From Actinomycetes bacterium (lineage in GTDB: Bacteria > Actinomycetota > Acidimicrobiia > Acidimicrobiales > CADCSY01): 37,886 nt of DNA. Of this stretch, positions 30,920 to 37,886 are shown piece after piece. The translations under genes and the position numbers were made by a program. The notes below the pieces were generated by a model, which saw only the letters and a list, made by a program, of their open reading frames with translations, made no database searches and was not told the origin of the DNA. Location: contig JAODBP010000196.1 in the NCBI GenBank assembly GCA_025464025.1, positions 1 to 37,886 of the forward strand, written 5' to 3'. Numbering within the stretch: position 1 is the stretch's first letter; each line of letters starts with the position of its first letter.

Positions 30920-31770
30920 GCACGAGCTGGTGGTTCACGCCGATGCCCCGGGCCCGGGTGGCCTGGCTGCGGACGTGGCTCTACGCCTTCATCTGGCTCG
31001 ACGTGCTGGTGATGCGGCCGTGGGTCCGCGACCACGGCGACGTGCCGGCCCGCTTCTACAAGCCGCTCGCCGCGGCCGACCTGCTCCACCTCCCCACGCC
31101 CACCCACCTGTTGACCACGGTGGTGATGTACGGCCTGCTGGCCGCGTCGCTGGTCGCGGCCACCGGCGTGCTCCCCCGCCTGCTCGGCGCCACGGTCTTC
31201 GCCCTCTACTTCGAGTGGATGGTGATCGCCTTCTCCTACGGCAAGGTCGACCACGACCGGTTCGGCTTCCTCGTCGCCCTCGCCGTGCTGCCCACCGTCG
31301 GCATCGCCCTCCACCACGACCGCCGGCTCGACGAGCGGGCCGGCTGGGCCATCCGGTGCATCCAGGTGGGCGTGGTGTGCACGTACTTCCTGTCCGTGGT
31401 GGCGAAGGCGCGGTACGGCCACGGCATCTTCACGTGGATGGACTCGACCACGTTGGTGCGGGCCGTGGTGCGTCGGGGCACGTTCCTCGCCGACCCCCTG
31501 CTGGCCCACCCGTGGACGCTGCACGTCACGCAGTACCTGATCGTGGCCATGGAGCTGGCGTCGCCGCTCCTGCTCGTCCGGGGCAAGGTCGGCCGCTCCG
31601 TGCTGCTCCTCTACGTGAGCTTCCACGTGGTGACGTTCGCCTGCCTCACCATCGCGTTCTGGCCCCACCTCGCCTGCCTGGTGGTGTTCCTGCCGCTCGA
31701 GCAGGTCCCCGACCGCTGGGACCGCCTCCGCGCCCGCTTCGGCACCCGCGAGCTCACGCCCACCGGCTGA
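30916..31770 (+). CDS. Multi-pass membrane protein, HTTM-like
   Basis: 284 residues with about seven hydrophobic segments. The segment F-S-Y-G-K-V-D-H-D-R-F-G-F-L-V-A-L-A-V-L-P-T and a later S-V-V-A-K-A-R-Y-G-H-G...W-M-D region resemble the HTTM domain, related to vitamin-K-dependent gamma-carboxylases. The second half has the expected Y-L-S/S-V-V-A-K type loop. Its role in bacteria is unknown. ATGA overlap with the preceding small membrane-anchored gene. The stop is 1 nt before the convergent acyl-CoA dehydrogenase stop. Confidence 0.6.
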   Translation: MSTSWWFTPMPRARVAWLRTWLYAFIWLDVLVMRPWVRDHGDVPARFYKPLAAADLLHLPTPTHLLTTVVMYGLLAASLVAATGVLPRLLGATVFALYFEWMVIAFSYGKVDHDRFGFLVALAVLPTVGIALHHDRRLDERAGWAIRCIQVGVVCTYFLSVVAKARYGHGIFTWMDSTTLVRAVVRRGTFLADPLLAHPWTLHVTQYLIVAMELASPLLLVRGKVGRSVLLLYVSFHVVTFACLTIAFWPHLACLVVFLPLEQVPDRWDRLRARFGTRELTPTG

Positions 31771-31771
31771 C

Positions 31772-32947
31772 CTACGAGCGGGGCACCTGGGCCCACGGGA
31801 GGGCCTTGTCGACGCGGACGTCGCCGGGGAGGCCGAGCACCCGCTCGCCGAGGATGTTGCGCATGATCTCCGACGTGCCGCCCTCGATCGAGTTGGCCCG
31901 CATGCGGAGGAACATCTGCTGGGTCGACGTGAAGTGCAGCGCGTTGGCCGAGCGAGTGAAGTCGTAGGAGCCGTAGAGCATGCCCTCGGCGCCGAGCAGG
32001 TCGTTGGCCAGCTCGGTGATGTCCTTGTTCAGCTCGGCCGAGAGCAGCTTGCCGACCGAGCCTTCGGGACCGGGCGTGCCCGCCTGGCGGACCTGTGAGG
32101 CCCGGATGTTGGTGAGGCGGGAGATCTCGGCCCGGATCCACGCCTGGACGATGCGATCGCGCTGGATGGGCGTGCCGCCCTTCTCTCGCCAGATGCGCAG
32201 CACGTCGCCGATCGGCCCCGACTCCTTGGCCGGGATCGTCCCGCCCAGGGCGACCCGCTCGTTCATGAGCGTCGTGAGCGAGACGCCCCAGCCCTCGCCC
32301 ACGTCACCGAGGCGCTCGGCGTCGGGGATGCGAGCGTCGGTGAAGTACACCTCGTTGAACTCGGCGTCGCCGGTCATCTGGCGCAGGGGCCGGACCTCGA
32401 CGCCGGGGCCGTGCATGTCGACCACGAAGTACGTCATGCCCTTGTGCTTGACCGCCTCGGGGTCGGTGCGGGCGAGGAGCATCCCCCAGCGGGCGACGTG
32501 GGCCAGCGTGGTCCAGACCTTCTGACCGTTCACCCGCCACTCGTCGCCGTCGCGCTCGGCCCGGGTCGACAGCGACGCCACGTCGGACCCGGCGCCCGGC
32601 TCGCTGAAGAGCTGGCACCAGATCTCCTCGCCGGTGAACAGCGGCCGGAGGTAGCGGGCCTTCTGCTCGTCGGAGCCGTGGGTCACCACCGTGGGCGCGC
32701 CCATGCCGAACCCGATCGGGTTGCGAGGGAACGGGCTCGGCGCGCCCGCCGCCTTCAGCCGCTCGTCGACGGTGCGCTGGAGCGACGGCGACGCGCCCAG
32801 CCCACCGAAGCCCTCGGGGAACTGCACCCAGGCCAGGCCGGCGTCGAACTGGGCGCCGAGGAAGTCGGCTGGCTTCGTGTCGGCCGGCGGGTGGCCGGCC
32901 AGGAGCTCCTCGACCTTCGCTTCGATGGTGCCGGCGTCGATGGTCAC
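31772..32947 (-). CDS. Acyl-CoA dehydrogenase
   Basis: 391 residues from GTG 32947. FAD and substrate motifs are clear: Q-L-F-S-E-P-G-A-G-S-D-V-A-S-L, W-R-V-N-G-Q-K-V-W-T-T, and the C-terminal E-G-G-T-S-E-I-M-R-N-I-L-G-E-R-V-L-G-L-P. It catalyses alpha-beta desaturation of an acyl-CoA. Actinobacteria have many paralogues, including ones for sterol side chains that act as heteromeric pairs. There is no partner gene here, so chain length or sterol specificity is open. TACCGT lies 7 nt upstream, facing a matching box for the divergent gene. Confidence 0.93.
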   Translation of the reverse strand: MTIDAGTIEAKVEELLAGHPPADTKPADFLGAQFDAGLAWVQFPEGFGGLGASPSLQRTVDERLKAAGAPSPFPRNPIGFGMGAPTVVTHGSDEQKARYLRPLFTGEEIWCQLFSEPGAGSDVASLSTRAERDGDEWRVNGQKVWTTLAHVARWGMLLARTDPEAVKHKGMTYFVVDMHGPGVEVRPLRQMTGDAEFNEVYFTDARIPDAERLGDVGEGWGVSLTTLMNERVALGGTIPAKESGPIGDVLRIWREKGGTPIQRDRIVQAWIRAEISRLTNIRASQVRQAGTPGPEGSVGKLLSAELNKDITELANDLLGAEGMLYGSYDFTRSANALHFTSTQQMFLRMRANSIEGGTSEIMRNILGERVLGLPGDVRVDKALPWAQVPRS

Positions 32948-32985
32948 GGTGGCGACGGTAGCCCCGACCCACCTACCGTCGCCCG
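32948..32985. promoter_or_regulatory. Divergent leaderless promoters, both TACCGTCGCC
   Basis: Minus strand: TACCGT (32960-32955) 7 nt before GTG 32947. Plus strand: TACCGT (32974-32979) 6 nt before ATG 32986. Both are followed by CGCC, so the 38-bp gap is an approximate inverted repeat. Confidence 0.55.
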
Positions 32986-33357
32986 ATGGCCCTCCGTGAC
33001 ACGTTCCGAGCCAATGCGCAGCACCTGCTCGAGCCAGGCGAGACCATCCAGTCGGTCTTCGGCGCCCAGCGGACCAGCGGGTGGTTCGCGCTCCTGTCGA
33101 TCTGGATCATCGTCATCACCAGCGCCTACCGCGTGATCGTGGTGACCGACCGTCGCATCATCGTGGCCCGGTCCGGCCGCTTCCGGACGACGCCCGTCAA
33201 GGGCGTCCTCACCGAGAAGCCCCGCAACACGCTCATCGGTCCGGCCCACGGGGTCTGGTACAAGACCGACGCCCTGGGCGAGACGCTCTACATCAACAAG
33301 CGCTTCCACAAGGACGTCGCCGCGGCCGACGCCCTGGTCGACCCCACGGCCGCCTGA
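32986..33357 (+). CDS. Small PH-domain-like protein
   Basis: 123 residues. The sequence L-L-E-P-G-E-T-I-Q-S-V-F, one hydrophobic stretch (S-I-W-I-I-V-I-T-S-A-Y), then Y-R-V-I-V-V-T-D-R-R-I-I-V-A-R-S-G and further short strands look like a bacterial PH-like domain, a fold used for protein or membrane contacts. Family naming is uncertain. A leaderless TACCGT box supports the start. The 45-bp gap after it carries no obvious signal. Confidence 0.55.
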   Translation: MALRDTFRANAQHLLEPGETIQSVFGAQRTSGWFALLSIWIIVITSAYRVIVVTDRRIIVARSGRFRTTPVKGVLTEKPRNTLIGPAHGVWYKTDALGETLYINKRFHKDVAAADALVDPTAA

Positions 33358-33402
33358 AGTGCATCGCCGCGGCCGACCCCGCGGAGCGGCGATCATGGCG
33401 CC

Positions 33403-34938
33403 GTGAGGTGGGAGCCGGAGGAGATCCGGACCTTCGTCGGTGACGCGATCGTCTACGGCCGCGACGCCAGCGCGGCGCTCGTCGACCTTCCCGCCTGGCT
33501 CGGACCGGCGGCCGAACCGCCGCCCCCGTGGGACGAGCAGGTCGTCCACGTCCACGTCCACGACCGACCCCTGGTCGTCGGCGCCTGGTGGCAGTCGGTG
33601 AACACGCCAGGCGAGCCGGTGGTCGTGCGGGCCCGCTCCCGTGTCGACGGCGTCACCTGGCGGCTGTTCGAGACGAGCTACCTCAACCTCCTGCACCGAC
33701 CCGACATCGGCGCCGTCCTCATCGTCCCGCGCGACCTCGGGCCCACCGAGGAGCCGGAGGAGCCGATCGTCGAGGAGGAGGCAGCGTCGTTCGAGGCGCC
33801 GACCTGGATCATCCAGCACCTCGACGCCATCGGCGCGGTCATCCGGACCGACGGCATGGTCGAGGAGGTGTTCGGCCGGCCGGCCGAGACCCTCGTCGGC
33901 CGCATCATGCTCGAGACCCTGCACCCCGACGACCAGAACGCGGCCATCGCCATGTGGCTCGAGGTCCTGGCCACGCCGGGGGCGACGCGCACCATCCGCC
34001 AGCGCGTCGTCCGCACCGACGGGCCCGACGTCTGGCTCGAGTCGACCGTGATGAACCAGCTCGACAGCATCGGCGTCGTCGTCGCCGTCTCCCACGACGT
34101 CTCGGCCAGGATGCGCCAGGAGGCCTCGCTGCGGGCCAGCGAACGGGCCTTCCGGGCCCTCGCCGAAGGGGTGCCGGTCGCCGTGTTCCGCACCGATGCC
34201 ACCGGCACCCTCACCTACGCCAACGCCCGGTGCGAGGAGCTGCTGGTGCCGTGCGGCGCCGTGGCCAGCGTGCTCGACCTCGACGCCGCCGGCGCACTCG
34301 CCAGCGCCTGGCCCGACCTCGTCGAGGGTCGTCGCGAGTCGGTCGAAGCCGACGTCGCCTGCGCCGACGGCCGCACCCTCAGGGTCCGAGGCCGGGCCGT
34401 GCCCGGGCGCGACGGTGTCGTGGTCATCGGCACGCTCGACGACGTGTCGGTCGAGCTGGCGCTGGCCCACGAGCTGCGGAGCCGAGCCGAGGTCGACGCC
34501 CTCACCGGGCTGGCCAACCGGCCCGGGTTCGACCGGCAGGCGGCCGAGGCGCTGGCCGACGGCGAGGGCGACGCCGCCCTCGTCTTCGTCGACCTCGACG
34601 GCTTCAAGGCCGTGAACGACACCTGGGGCCACCTGGCCGGCGACGCCGTGCTCGTCGAGGTGGCCGCCCGGCTGCGTGCGGTCGTGCGGCCCGACGACCT
34701 CGTCGGCCGCTACGGCGGCGACGAGTTCGTGCTCCTCTGCTCGGGCCTGGCCCCCGGCGACGAGGGGGCCGTGGTCTCCCGCATCGCCGCCGCGCTCGCC
34801 GCGCCGATCGCGGTCGCCGGCGCCCTCTGGCAGCAGGAGGCCAGCGTGGGCGTCGTCCGCACCGTGCCGGGCGAGTCGGCGGCGGACGCCCTGCGCCGGG
34901 CCGACGAGCAGATGTACGTCCGGAAGCGGGGTCGCTAG
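33403..34938 (+). CDS. PAS-PAS-GGDEF diguanylate cyclase
   Basis: 511 residues from GTG 33403, soluble. The first 115 residues look like a divergent PAS domain. A second PAS lies about 125-240 (I-I-Q-H-L-D-A-I-G-A-V-I-R-T-D-G, H-P-D-D), and a third about 245-355 (F-R-A-L-A-E-G-V-P-V-A-V-F-R-T-D-A-T-G). The GGDEF domain has R-Y-G-G438-D-E-F with an RxxD site (R-P-D-D) just before. It should make cyclic di-GMP in response to cytosolic signals. Its TAG overlaps the stop of the convergent hemolysin III gene as CTAG (34935-34938). No -10-like TAnnnT was found at the right spacing. Confidence 0.9.
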   Translation: MRWEPEEIRTFVGDAIVYGRDASAALVDLPAWLGPAAEPPPPWDEQVVHVHVHDRPLVVGAWWQSVNTPGEPVVVRARSRVDGVTWRLFETSYLNLLHRPDIGAVLIVPRDLGPTEEPEEPIVEEEAASFEAPTWIIQHLDAIGAVIRTDGMVEEVFGRPAETLVGRIMLETLHPDDQNAAIAMWLEVLATPGATRTIRQRVVRTDGPDVWLESTVMNQLDSIGVVVAVSHDVSARMRQEASLRASERAFRALAEGVPVAVFRTDATGTLTYANARCEELLVPCGAVASVLDLDAAGALASAWPDLVEGRRESVEADVACADGRTLRVRGRAVPGRDGVVVIGTLDDVSVELALAHELRSRAEVDALTGLANRPGFDRQAAEALADGEGDAALVFVDLDGFKAVNDTWGHLAGDAVLVEVAARLRAVVRPDDLVGRYGGDEFVLLCSGLAPGDEGAVVSRIAAALAAPIAVAGALWQQEASVGVVRTVPGESAADALRRADEQMYVRKRGR

Positions 34939-35597
34939 CCGGCGCGGACGATGGTGAGGATGGCGGCGTAGTGCAGGGCGGCGGCCACGATCACCAGCGA
35001 GTGCCACACCTCGTGGTAGCCGAAGACGCGAGGCAGCGGGTCGGGCCAGCGGCGCCCGAGCACGACGGCGCCGAACGTGTACGCGAGGCCACCGGCGGCG
35101 AGGAGCACCAGCTGGCCACCGTCGACGTGGCTGACCAGCACCGGCGTGGCCAGCACGACCACCCAGCCCATGCCGAGGTAGAGGACCCAGCCGGCGACGC
35201 GGGTCCGGTCGAACCAGACGAGCTTCATCAGTCCCCCGGCGACGGCGGCCGTCCACACCGCGGCGACCATGGCCCAGCCCTCCCACCCGCCGATGGCGAC
35301 GAGCGCGACCGGCGTGTACGAGCCGGCGATGAGGAAGTAGATCGACGCGTGGTCGGCCCGGCGCAGCCACACCTGGAGCCGCCCGGTGTGACCGAGGCGG
35401 TGGTACGAGCCGCTCACGCCGAAGAGGGTCACGAGCGACGAGCCGTAGACCGCGGCCGCCACCGTGGCCAGGTTCGATCGGGCGACGAAGACGAGCACGA
35501 GGGCGGCCGGCACGGCGGCCACCGCGGCGGCCACGTGGAGCCGGCCCCGGAGGAGCGGCTTCACCAGGCCGTGGACGTCGACGTGGTGCTGCTTCAC
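34935..35597 (-). CDS. Hemolysin III / PAQR-family membrane protein
   Basis: 220 residues from GTG 35597 with seven membrane segments. Conserved pieces are S-G-S-Y-H-R-L-G-H, D-H-A-S-I-Y-F-L-I-A-G-S-Y-T-P and F-G-Y-H-E-V-W-H-S-L-V. The Ser, His and Asp in these motifs match the metal-binding site of the PAQR/hemolysin III fold. The bacterial role is unclear, with links to membrane fluidity. GTG overlaps the flavin reductase stop (GTGA). Confidence 0.92.
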   Translation of the reverse strand: MKQHHVDVHGLVKPLLRGRLHVAAAVAAVPAALVLVFVARSNLATVAAAVYGSSLVTLFGVSGSYHRLGHTGRLQVWLRRADHASIYFLIAGSYTPVALVAIGGWEGWAMVAAVWTAAVAGGLMKLVWFDRTRVAGWVLYLGMGWVVVLATPVLVSHVDGGQLVLLAAGGLAYTFGAVVLGRRWPDPLPRVFGYHEVWHSLVIVAAALHYAAILTIVRAG

Positions 35598-36181
35598 CCG
35601 TCGTCCTCGTCCCCGTCGTCGCCGCTGCCGCCCGACACGCCCAGCCGGGCGAGGAGCTGGTCGCGGACCGACACGCCCTTCTCCCGAGCCGGGTCGCCGG
35701 TGATCCGCCAGCCGAGCCGCGACGAGTAGAGGAGCGGCGGCTCCTTCAACCGGCCCTCGCGAGCGGCGGCGATGGTGCCGATGAACAGGTCGTGGTCACC
35801 GCCGTAGTCGGCGGCCGGCACGTGCTTGGTCACCTCGCAGCGGAGCCAGGCGATCGAGTTGGGCACGACGGGCAGACCGTCCCAGTCCTCGACGTACTCC
35901 TCGGCCACGTACTCGAACCGGTGGCCGGGATAGGAGAAGTACTGGCCCTCGGCGATCTGGTCGCCGGCCAGGAGCGACGCCGAGAAGCGGCCGGTGGCCG
36001 CCAGCACGGCGTGGGTGTCGTGCTTGGGCGACACCGAGGCCATGACGATCGGCTCCTCGAAGGCGATCTGGCTGAACCAGTGCGAGGTGTAGAGCCGCCG
36101 CACCTCGCCGTCGGCCGCACCGATCACCTGCACGCCCTTGATCATCTGCCCGATGGAGCGCTTGAGGTCGCGGTCGATCAC
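35594..36181 (-). CDS. Flavin reductase-like protein (FMN-binding split barrel)
   Basis: 195 residues from GTG 36181. The region M-I-K-G-V-Q-V-I-G-A, S-Q-I-A-F-E-E-P-I-V-M-A-S-V-S-P-K-H-D-T-H-A-V-L-A-A-T-G-R-F-S-A-S-L-L-A is typical of flavin reductases that supply reduced FMN to two-component monooxygenases, or of related flavin-binding proteins. The C-terminal tail is Gly/Asp-rich (G-S-G-D-D-G-D-E-D-D-G). It lies 12 nt downstream of the SirB1-like gene and overlaps the hemolysin III gene. No partner oxygenase is adjacent. Confidence 0.85.
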   Translation of the reverse strand: MIDRDLKRSIGQMIKGVQVIGAADGEVRRLYTSHWFSQIAFEEPIVMASVSPKHDTHAVLAATGRFSASLLAGDQIAEGQYFSYPGHRFEYVAEEYVEDWDGLPVVPNSIAWLRCEVTKHVPAADYGGDHDLFIGTIAAAREGRLKEPPLLYSSRLGWRITGDPAREKGVSVRDQLLARLGVSGGSGDDGDEDDG

Positions 36182-36193
36182 CCGTGCATCCGA

Positions 36194-36970
36194 TCAGTTC
36201 ATCCGGGCCCGCATGGCGCGGGCTGCCCGGGCCGAGGCCTCGTCGCCGGTGGTCGCGGCCAGCTTCTCCAGGAGGTCGGCGCCCTCGTCGGGCCGGCCCG
36301 AGGCACCGAGCGTGATGGCCAGCCGGCGCCGCACGTTGTCGTCGGCATCGGGGATGGCGGCCCGCAGCCGGAGCACCCACAGCAGGGTGAACGTCTCGCC
36401 CCGCACGTTGGCGATGTTCTCGAGGTTGGCGAGCTGGCGGTCGACGATCAGCAGCTTGCCCACCGGGTCGAGGTAGGCGTCGTCGAAGTTGGCCTCGGGC
36501 CCGTGCACGCCGTGGAAGCGGAGGCGGCAACCCTGCCGGTCGAGCACCAGTCCCTGGGCGAAGGGGTCGACGAACACCTCCGGGTCGACCTTGTCGCGCA
36601 CGAGGAAGTGACCGGGCATCGACACGCCGGCCAGCGGCACCCCGAGCCGGCGCCCGACCTCGAGCATCACCACGGCCAGGCTGATCGGGATCCCGGTGCG
36701 GCGCTCGAGCACGGCGTCGAGGTACGAGTTGCGGGGGTCGTAGTAGTCGGCGTCGTTCCCGGTGAAGCCGAGGTCGCGGAAGAGCAGGCGGCGCAACCCG
36801 TCGAGGGTGGGCTCGGCGGCCTGCGCCGCGAGCTCGTCGAAGCGGGCCAGCTCGACGTCGACGTCGAGGCCGGGGCGGGCGTGGGCCGCGATCAGCAGGC
36901 CGACCTCGTCGAGCGGCAGCGCCGCCTCCGGCCCGGCCACCAGGTCGGTGAAGCGCGCCGTCGGGTCCAC
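36194..36970 (-). CDS. SirB1-family transglutaminase-like protein
   Basis: 258 residues from GTG 36970. Y-Y-D-P-R-N-S-Y-L-D-A-V-L-E-R-R-T-G-I-P-I-S-L-A-V-V-M-L-E-V-G-R-R-L-G and P-G-H-F-L-V-R are the SirB1/YchA signature, a transglutaminase-like fold that lacks the standard catalytic Cys here. The C-terminal part (about 180-258) has TPR-like helices. Function is poorly known in all bacteria. TACGGT lies 6 nt before the GTG. It heads a three-gene unit. Confidence 0.9.
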   Translation of the reverse strand: MDPTARFTDLVAGPEAALPLDEVGLLIAAHARPGLDVDVELARFDELAAQAAEPTLDGLRRLLFRDLGFTGNDADYYDPRNSYLDAVLERRTGIPISLAVVMLEVGRRLGVPLAGVSMPGHFLVRDKVDPEVFVDPFAQGLVLDRQGCRLRFHGVHGPEANFDDAYLDPVGKLLIVDRQLANLENIANVRGETFTLLWVLRLRAAIPDADDNVRRRLAITLGASGRPDEGADLLEKLAATTGDEASARAARAMRARMN

Positions 36971-37007
36971 CCGGCCACCGTACCCAGCGGCGGTAGCGTC
37001 GCCGCCA
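36971..37007. promoter_or_regulatory. Divergent leaderless promoters
   Basis: Minus strand: TACGGT (36982-36977) 6 nt before GTG 36970. Plus strand: TAGCGT (36994-36999) 8 nt before GTG 37008. The gap is 37 bp. Confidence 0.55.
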
Positions 37008-37766
37008 GTGCCTGTCTCGACCTGGACCTACCTCGACCACCCCGGCGTGCTGCCGTTCGCCCACCGGGGCGGGGCCAGCGAGCTGCCGGAGAACACGCTG
37101 CCGGCGTTCGCCCGGTCCGTCGAGCTCGGCTACCGGTACCTCGAGACCGACACCCACGTCACCGCCGACGGCGTGCTCGTCGCCTTCCACGACGACCGGC
37201 TCGACCGGGTCACCGACAAGACCGGCGTGATCCGCGACCTCACGTGGGCCGAGGTGTCCGAGGCCCGGATCGGCAGCGAGCCGATCCCGTTGCTCGAGGA
37301 CCTGCTGGCCGCCTTCCCCGACGCCCGGGTCAACATCGATCCGAAGCACGACGGCGCCGTGCGTCCGCTGGCCGCGCTCCTCCTGCGGATGGGCGCGGTC
37401 GACCGGGTCGGGATCGGGTCGTTCTCCGACCGGCGCCTGGCCGACATGCGCAAGCTCTGCGGCCCCCGCCTCTGCACGTCGCTCGGGCCGTCCAACATCG
37501 CCCGACTGGTCGCGGCGAGCCGAGGCGTCCCGGTCGGGCGGATCCCGGCACCGTGCGCCCAGGTGCCCACCAACCAGGGCCGCGTCCCGGTGGTGACCGA
37601 GCGCTTCGTCGCCGAGGCCCACCGACGGGGCGTGCAGGTCCACGTCTGGACGATCGACGACCCGGCCGAGATGCACCGGCTCGTCGACCTCGGGGTCGAC
37701 GGGATCATGACCGACCGTCCCCTCGTCCTGAAGGAGGTCCTCGAGTCCCGCGGCCTCTGGGCCTGA
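37008..37766 (+). CDS. Glycerophosphodiester phosphodiesterase
   Basis: 252 residues from GTG 37008. The GDPD signature is complete: H-R-G-G-A-S-E-L-P-E-N-T at the start, E-T-D-T-H for the metal ligands, F-H-D-D-R-L for the catalytic His, and the C-terminal V-H-V-W-T-I-D-D-P. It hydrolyses glycerophosphodiesters to glycerol-3-phosphate and an alcohol. No signal peptide, so the pool is likely internal lipid breakdown products. A leaderless TAGCGT box precedes it. The 3' end faces the right window edge. Confidence 0.92.
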   Translation: MPVSTWTYLDHPGVLPFAHRGGASELPENTLPAFARSVELGYRYLETDTHVTADGVLVAFHDDRLDRVTDKTGVIRDLTWAEVSEARIGSEPIPLLEDLLAAFPDARVNIDPKHDGAVRPLAALLLRMGAVDRVGIGSFSDRRLADMRKLCGPRLCTSLGPSNIARLVAASRGVPVGRIPAPCAQVPTNQGRVPVVTERFVAEAHRRGVQVHVWTIDDPAEMHRLVDLGVDGIMTDRPLVLKEVLESRGLWA

Positions 37767-37826
37767 CGCGAGAGACCACGACGCACCCACGGGCCTGCGG
37801 ACATCGCCCCTCCCTCCTGTTTCCGC

Positions 37827-37843
37827 GGAAAGACGAAGGACGC
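37827..37843 (+). repeat. 17-nt repeat, copy 2
   Basis: Exact second copy of the 180-196 sequence, 61 nt after the GDPD stop. Preceded by TTCCGC, which makes a small palindrome TTCCGCGGAA (37821-37830). The rest of 37767-37886 shows no gene. The element it may open lies past the window edge. Confidence 0.6.
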
Positions 37844-37886
37844 TCCGAGGGGACGACCTGGGCGCGCCGGACCTGATGCTCCCCGA

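Noticed and set aside
34939..35593. Hemolysin III as a sign of virulence.
   Set aside because: The PAQR family is widespread in harmless bacteria and the name is historical.

Overview
This is a GC-rich chromosomal window from an actinobacterium. The closest match I can argue for is class Acidimicrobiia (Iamia-like), but that is inferred from gene content and style, not from a marker gene. The clues are frequent GTG starts, a fused two-domain FO synthase (FbiC), DUF3151 and DUF1206 proteins, a protein with cell-wall-binding repeat 2 domains, Thr/Pro-rich linkers in three exported proteins, and many start codons lying 6-9 nt after a TAnnnT box with no leader. I see no rRNA, tRNA, CRISPR array, phage gene, transposase or defence island.

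Layout. 1-128: 3' end of a GGDEF gene. 129-521: a structured non-coding region with two 49-nt palindromes. 522-1700: MFS exporter, divergent from an HxlR regulator - fbiC - LOG-family operon (1765-5569). 5626-6745: cyclase-family hydrolase plus a small coiled-coil protein, divergent from an M20 peptidase (6769-8136). 8133-10013: membrane diguanylate cyclase and a Cys-containing conserved protein. 10017-13911: secreted TIM-barrel glycosidase-like protein, diacylglycerol-kinase-like protein, PAP2 phosphatase and DUF1206. 13915-18656: GGDEF-EAL protein, typA and a small putative zinc-binding protein. 18743-22354: GH13 glucosidase and a CWB2/GH43-like secreted protein. 22418-25856: a tight leftward operon DUF3151 - lipoprotein protease - mobA - rhodanese - rnd. 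25896-26629: two small proteins. 26684-29009: divergent pyruvate kinase and an unassigned protein. 29051-31770: F420-type oxidoreductase, histidine phosphatase and two membrane proteins. 31772-37766: acyl-CoA dehydrogenase, PH-like protein, PAS-GGDEF protein, a SirB1 / flavin reductase / hemolysin III operon, and a GDPD phosphodiesterase.

Themes. F420 metabolism is represented by both synthesis (fbiC) and a likely user (the luciferase-like oxidoreductase). Cyclic-di-GMP turnover is represented by four GGDEF proteins, one with an EAL domain. The rest is core metabolism and lipid or envelope enzymes.

The most unusual signal is non-coding. Five palindromes (274-322, 417-465, 5573-5621, 20272-20320, 26633-26681) are each exactly 49 nt, each begin GTTCT and end AGAAC, and have arms that differ in sequence but keep pairing. 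All five lie in gaps between convergent genes. Every convergent junction with a gap of more than 50 bp has at least one, and the five junctions with overlap or 1-3 bp spacing have none. The 129-521 region that holds two of them is also enclosed by an imperfect inverted repeat, and its 17-nt left edge recurs exactly at the other end of the window (37827-37843).
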